Assembly: GCF_035083965.1 (NCBI RefSeq)
Contig: NC_089730.1
Span: 19,634,742-19,698,741, forward strand
Reading direction: 5' to 3'
Source of the DNA: Branchiostoma lanceolatum
Taxonomy: Eukaryota; Chordata; Leptocardii; Amphioxiformes; Branchiostomatidae
DNA: 64,000 bases
How positions within the stretch are numbered: the first letter of the stretch is position 1; every line of letters starts with the position of its first letter. The notes below the pieces were generated by a model that saw only the letters and a list, made by a program, of their open reading frames with translations, was not told the origin of the DNA and ran no database searches. Shown in pieces: positions 59,501 to 64,000 of the stretch. The position numbers and the translations under genes are program-made.

Positions 59501-59991
59501 CCCAACCCTTCAGTTTTAGCCAGGGTCAGCCTGAGTGATAATGGTACACACCTGTAGGAAGATCATTGTAACAATCTATCAGAAAATAAAAAGACAATGA
59601 TAAAACACAAGAATCATTGTTCTTTGATAGCAACCTTTTCTACATTATATAATTGCTCTTCTTGTTTGCTTTCTTTATATTATAAAACTACATGTAGTTC
59701 TGAATTACGTCCTCTGACTGAGTTAGTATACAAATACCAATGAAAGCAATTTTACAGTATAAACTGGAAAAATGAAATGAGAAAAAAATCCTTTTCATAT
59801 GTCTGATAAAAGCCAGTTTGACAAAGTAAGCAAATAATCTACTAATGATACACATGTACAATGACGCATTAGAAAAGTGCACAAACCTCCAGCTCCCTGA
59901 CATCCTGTTGTTTCCCCCCTAACCTCCGGATGTGGAGCAGTCGGACCCAGTTCTTCCCATATTCTGTGTTTACAAACTCAACGTCCGCCAT
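53503..59991 (-). CDS. uox: Uricase (urate oxidase), peroxisomal, complete
   Basis: Nine exons, minus strand: 59991-59887, 59438-59322, 58664-58548, 58108-58030, 56496-56412, 56111-56010, 54737-54614, 54078-53995 and 53577-53503. All have GT-AG boundaries and consistent phases and give 295 residues (mammalian about 304). Uricase oxidises urate to 5-hydroxyisourate with oxygen and no cofactor, as a tetramer of two-T-fold-domain subunits. Expected active-site residues are present by family alignment: K13, T59, R178 (DDR), Q227 (SVQKTL), N253 and H255 (PNVH). The signature KTTQSAF..F....Y..L.....R spans 155-178. [14 protein letters not shown] (48-61) is near-identical to vertebrates. The C-terminus AKL is a type 1 peroxisomal signal. 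Exon 7 has three donors in a 78 bp triplication; the first donor is the canonical choice because it joins exon 8 exactly as in mammals. Confidence 0.95.
54151..54292. mobile_element. Small MITE-like element with caagcaac/gttgcttg ends, copy 2
   Basis: atcaagcaac (54151) and gttgcttgat (54292) are inverted. The element lies in uricase intron 7, 73 bp upstream of exon 8 in transcript sense, and shares internal words (gacatttcagat, gataaaagatagt) with 34166-34300. Confidence 0.7.
54456..54690 (-). repeat. 78 bp tandem triplication of the uricase exon 7 end and donor
   Basis: Three units begin acctgtggtactcgg at 54456, 54534 and 54612. Each encodes [11 protein letters not shown](E/V)IL(G/A)RVPQ followed by a consensus donor (gtaagt, gtaagt, gtgagt) and an acceptor-like tctgtgcag. 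The 78 bp period is 26 codons and the frame stays open through all three. The most distal unit has drifted (E to V, G to A). Confidence 0.95.
54814..55598. mobile_element. Non-autonomous pogo/Tigger-like transposon in uricase intron 6
   Basis: Ends cagacgaagccacttaattgcacc and, inverted, cagtagaatccgcttaactgcacc are imperfect terminal repeats, flanked by TA at 54812-54813 and 55599-55600. Length is 785 bp. Repeated ataa(c/t)tgcacc words fill the subterminal parts. No DDE transposase is recognisable; the 90-codon minus ORF resembles nothing known. The short copy at 4148-4308 derives from the same family. Confidence 0.8.
55756..56035 (-). repeat. Duplicated donor region of uricase exon 6
   Basis: taccatgcagcatcgaagtc at 55841 and 56007 are 166 bp apart. 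On the minus strand the extra copy (near 55880-55844) encodes KRLDFDAAW followed by the same donor gtaggctc, copying the end of exon 6 (KGLDFDAAW). Intron words (accaatacaa, ggtaccaaaagg) are shared as well. The extra copy lacks a matching acceptor, so it is probably a relic. Confidence 0.75.
57000..57500. repeat. Tandem repeat in uricase intron 4, about 3 copies
   Basis: aaaagccaatagctcacac (57034), gaagccaatccctcacac (57235) and aaagccaatcgctcacac (57425), each followed by ttctt...tgccac, mark units about 195 bp apart. Confidence 0.7.
58720..58790 (-). repeat. Duplicated acceptor region of uricase exon 3
   Basis: The acceptor plus first 40 bases of exon 3 (encoding [10 protein letters not shown]) recur 107 bp upstream in transcript sense as ttcag/gtgaccactccagagcag, encoding [10 protein letters not shown] before the frame leaves the uricase sequence at a gap. 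It is probably a decoy acceptor. Confidence 0.75.
59438..59570 (-). repeat. Duplicated acceptor region of uricase exon 2
   Basis: cacacctgtaggaatatcattgtaacaat (59434) is repeated as cacacctgtaggaagatcattgtaacaat (59549), with gggtcagcctgag next to it echoing the start of exon 2. The copy is too disrupted to code. Confidence 0.65.
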
Positions 59992-62512
59992 CTTTCACTG
60001 TAAATGATTAAATCAATAATGCTTTTAAGTTTACATGAACTTGAGGGTCAGAGAGAAAAAATCTATCACTCACCAAAAATAGTTTTAAACTTCTCCGTTC
60101 TGCCTACCTCTGTTACCAATAGGAAGTTGGGTGCCAAACGATTTAACTGCAGCATGCTAAAGGTTAAAAAGTTTACCTGTGCTTGAATCAGATTAAACAT
60201 CACACATTCTAGCTTTGACTTGGCATAGATTTTCATTTATGGCATGGCTTTCGTAACACCAAAACTTCATATAATATACAACCTGAGTTACTAGGATATC
60301 TATTTGACAGTTTGCTACTTATAATTCACTTTAAAAGGGTTGAACACTTCAACTATTCAAGAATGTTTCATGAAGAAATATAGCCAGTGAACACACGAGT
60401 CACGAATATCACACAAACCTTGGTACAGGAGGGAAATAGTGGCTTTGTGTTACGTAATATTGTGTAAGTTAAGTCCTGTTAACCGGTCAAAGATGCCACG
60501 TGCACAATGCCTTCACTCTGCAAACATACTGAACAAACAACCTTACAGGTTTCTATGCTTTCAGAAGTATGCGGTACCAAGGTACAGCCTTACAAGTACT
60601 CTTATGCAAACAACATCTTCATTTCATTAAACATTAATTTGTGATTTTATCATACACAATCTGCCTGAAGCAACATTCTAAGTTCTAATGATCTGTGCCT
60701 CTTTTCCCATGGACCTGGTCGGGCAACCACCTCCAGTCACAAGCCACGTGCACATTACAATAATCATAGGTTGCAATAAAAACTTCTTCTGCCAGTTGGA
60801 TACGGTCTTCGCAACCATTAGATCTGCTTGGAGATTAACATTACAACAGTCCCGTCCAAATTTAACTCAAAGACATCTCACATTATAAAACACACAGATC
60901 AAGAACAGCCAGCTAAAGGTACGACTTAATGGGCAATCCTGACATGTACCTGGGTGGGGCCACCTTACCTTCTAAACTCAGTCAATAAACTGAATATTAA
61001 GCCACTTAAGTCATTTTTGTTTGATCCCTTTTTTGCGTGTGAACTGTAGCTCACCACATTAATTAACCCCAGCCAGCAAAAGATTGCGTAAACACAGGCT
61101 AGGCTTATCTGATGACACTATTGTCATCACTAGAACAGGTTTGTTTACACTTCGTGGTCAGTAAATGTTATCTCCTTGTCCAATATTGGAACTGCCCACA
61201 AACAAGAGTTTGGAGACCTCGACGCACCCCCCATGAGTTAGAGCTTTCGCAATTTCAACAAAATCTTGTTTCATTGCAAAAAATGTTGGAATTAATAACA
61301 TAATCTATTTCAATTTATTAGTCTTCTCTAACTAAATCACATATAACCTGAGACGCAAACAAAACCCGTCTGGGCGTTGTAGTAATATGCACATCTAGAC
61401 AATGTGGAGACGGCCTTCACCTTTGACACTGCACGTGCGTAATCGGAACCGCGAATGGGCTTATTGTAGGTGGGGCAACCTGACATTTGGATGGGCAACC
61501 TTAAGTTTTTGCCCCAGGTGGCACACTGGGCAACCTGGCTGAAGAAAAAAAGTATTTCGCACACCGGAATTCCTTCGTAGAAGTATTGTTTCCCTTGACC
61601 TGTTTTGTAAAATCAAGGACATTAAATAATGTCCTTGGTAAAATGCACACTACGCTCAAACTCAGTCAAGGACTTATCATGTCTTATGACGCGACGCTCA
61701 ACATAGCAGAACTGCAGTTTTGGCAGACTAACTTTAGTTACCTTAGAATTGGCTTAACGTTACAAAGGAGGTTTAACCTCCTTGACGTTACCCATGTAGC
61801 GTTAGCAGACGAAAAACTCAAGGTGCTCAAATGCAAGGTTCATAATTTGTGGAACAGAAAAAACGATGAAAACGATTTGTTTCCAAAGACTCAGGTGTAT
61901 CCACTTCCTTGAATATATACTACTATTCCTCTTGACTCCGCTGACACTTTAAAAAAATCAAAGATCAAACGCCTGTCTCACCTGTAGACGTTACCTGCAG
62001 ATCTCCGCGCACAGCTGACCCGCCGTTCACTGGGGGAATGTGAAAACAACATTGCGCAACTGTAGAAAACTAGTCACTATGTTTTTGGCCACAGATTCTA
62101 AACAGTGATCTGTGTGAACTTGACTTAATTTTGTGCTATAAAGCTTTACTTTCAAACTTAAGTAATATAGAATTATTTTTGGTAATTTTAAAGGATTTTG
62201 GAGTTTGTAAGTGATTGTTATTCCTGAAAAATATATTCTAAGTAAGTCTTCGAATGTGAGGCCCATTTTTTACCGAGTTAATTAGGTCAAAGGTCAAGGG
62301 AAAGTTTTGGAGTTGCTTTATTTGTCGCTGGAAAGATTTGACTTTTTCTCGCGTCTTGGTGGCGATTTAGGGGATAGGACACTTGAGATGGGGAGAAGGA
62401 TCTTTAAGACACTGTCTGGCCATACTTCAACGTTGTAGGATAGACGCCTTGGCCATGTAACGTAGCGGTGTGAGTGAAAGTTTGTGAAAGTGCCGATACC
62501 GTCGGTTGTTTT
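59992..62512. other. Upstream of uricase, no gene recognised
   Basis: This is the uricase promoter side. aagatggcgg overlaps the uricase start codon, a YY1-like word. ORFs of 60-108 codons occur (for example 61586-61912, plus) but resemble nothing I know. A short palindrome aaggacattaaataatgtcctt lies at about 61615-61637. Confidence 0.55.
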
Positions 62513-62612
62513 NNNNNNNNNNNNNNNNNNNNNNNNNNNNNNNNNNNNNNNNNNNNNNNNNNNNNNNNNNNNNNNNNNNNNNNNNNNNNNNNNNNNNNNN
62601 NNNNNNNNNNNN
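62513..62612. other. Assembly gap, exactly 100 N
   Basis: A run of 100 undetermined bases, the conventional filler for a gap of unknown size between contigs. Order and orientation of the sequence on the right are therefore not proven. ORFs containing X residues across it are meaningless. Confidence 0.99.
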
Positions 62613-63177
62613 TAACATAGTTGCACGAATTTCAAACTTGTTGAAAGAAGCCCCAAGCATTTGTATGTTTTGGACCTGTCATTTTACTATTTTCAAGACT
62701 TTTAGGTCGAATATTTAGTCTGAAATATGTCGAGGAAGAGAGCAAGAGGGGACGAAGAAGGTGTGGACTCAAATCAAGAGGAAGAAGAAAGGTACGTTGA
62801 GTGAATTGGAATTCAACAATGAAGAGCGGTCTAAACTGGAACAGTCCTACCTGACCGAAAATTCTACTCTACTCTACTCTACGTTGGCTATCAAGTTTTT
62901 ATTCAGATACGATACTCTCGTACCCGGCCCGTAGTCGTAGGTTGAATAATTAATACCTTGAATGATTTTTCAGTCACCATGGCAAGAGTTAAATACCTAG
63001 AGAGACAATTGACTCGTAACTGAACCATGCGATAAAACCCAGCAGGCCAGCACCAAGAGCATGTCTAGCGATATAATAGACGTTAAGCGAGGACAACAAC
63101 AACAACAAAATTTTTTCTCCGATATGTCATCATAATATATCCATGTGTGTACTAGTATGTGTTTGCGTGTGTGTGTT

Positions 63178-63217
<40 letters not shown>

Positions 63218-64000
63218 CCTGCGTGCGTGTATCATGTATGTGCGTGAACACAATTATTCTTAGGTCTTACTATGATCTCATCTTACTGCTACAATATGAA
63301 TCTACATGTATTTCGTTTATTTGGTCCTGTTGCAGGTACTTCCTGAACCCCGAGTCCGTAAGTGAACACCTCTACTGCTCCATCTGTCAAGACGTCTTCA
63401 AGGAGCCGCAACGGGCGCCGTGCGGGCACAGCTACTGTAAACAGGTAAACAGACAAAAAACAAAAACATTTCTCACTCAATTTGACACCATGATGAATAT
63501 CGGACACTGTACAAGTTTATAGACAAAAACCATGAATCAAAGGAGCAAGTATATGGTTGTCACAAATTCACTGAATAGACATGCTCATTGTTAACGGCGT
63601 TGTACTTGTTCAAACACCACTATTCTGTTTTACAGTGCATTGTGGCCTGGTTACGCACAAGCAAGACTTGTCCTGAAGACAGGTGAGGATCTTCAACAAC
63701 TGGGACATCTGTCGATACCCTAGAACTAACAGTACAAGATAAATTGATTATAAGAGTAGACTACATGTTATTGTATGTCTCAGTTTTGTACTTCTTCTTT
63801 ACTTCTTAGCCTCATATCTGAGATTATCAGCAGTTGAGCATGGGTTAGATACAACACGAGTGCCCGGTACAAATAAAACAAAGGGGAAATAAAGGCGCTA
63901 AGGAACATAAACAACTGAATTTGTGTGTGCAAAGGACAGGACAAGTGAATTTAGTGAGTTAGTACCGGTAATATATTTATTTACATATATACTATATAGA
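62613..64000 (+). repeat. Inverted copy of 48813-50200
   Basis: Each position x here equals the complement of position 112813 minus x, without indels. All stretches compared, including the CA microsatellite and intron ORFs, are identical. The copy begins at the first base after the N run and reaches the window end. Confidence 0.97.
62727..63682 (+). CDS. RING/TRAF-type zinc-finger gene, second copy, exons 1-3 (partial)
   Basis: Exons 62727-62791, 63336-63444 and 63636-63682 repeat exons 1-3 of the minus-strand gene at 47099-50086 base for base, giving residues 1-73 with the full C3HC3D RING. Exon 4 would begin at about 64065, beyond the window. Its promoter is cut by the gap at a point 114 bases upstream of the start. 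It may not be a real second gene (see the inverted copy entry). Confidence 0.7.

Noticed and set aside
62318..62718. ORFs crossing the N gap
   Set aside because: They run through undetermined bases and cannot be evaluated.

Overview
This is animal nuclear DNA: long non-coding stretches, short exons with GT-AG introns, many short tandem duplications, small inverted-repeat transposons, microsatellites and one 100-base assembly gap. The gene content (uricase with a peroxisomal C-terminus, snapin, a C16orf89-family secreted protein, a RING/TRAF-type zinc-finger protein), the exon density and the frequent tacatgta words best fit a lancelet (Branchiostoma). That species call is an inference and was not checked against any database.

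Layout. About 1-31,150 carries the 5' half of a minus-strand C16orf89-like gene. Exon 1 (30,864-31,146) encodes a signal peptide and the conserved INLDG block. Exon 2 (8,121-8,451) follows after a 22.4 kb intron full of tandem arrays and MITE-like elements. Later exons were not found between 1 and 8,120. From 31,150 to 47,100 no host gene is recognisable; this part holds a non-LTR retrotransposon scrap, a SINE, at least four MITE-like elements and a degenerate repeat array at 42,995-44,830.

Gene cluster, 47,100-60,000. A RING plus TRAF-type zinc-finger gene (minus, 47,099-50,086) lies head to head with snapin (plus, 50,461-51,962), separated by a 374 bp shared promoter. Next comes a complete nine-exon uricase gene (minus, 53,503-59,991; 295 codons, ending in the PTS1 tripeptide AKL). 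All uricase residues expected in the active site are present. From 60,000 to 62,512 nothing is recognised.

Assembly break. A 100-N gap (62,513-62,612) is followed by 1,388 bp (62,613-64,000) that is the reverse complement of 48,813-50,200, with no difference in the stretches compared. It repeats RING exons 1-3 and starts inside the shared promoter. A duplicated contig end or misassembly is more likely than a real palindrome.

The most unusual signal is duplication of exon-intron boundaries. Uricase exon 7 has its 3' part and splice donor three times, in frame, in a 78 bp period. Uricase exons 2, 3 and 6, the C16orf89-like exon 2 acceptor, the RING gene exon 5 tail and the RING gene last exon (three copies) show similar events. 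These could create alternative or decoy splice sites.
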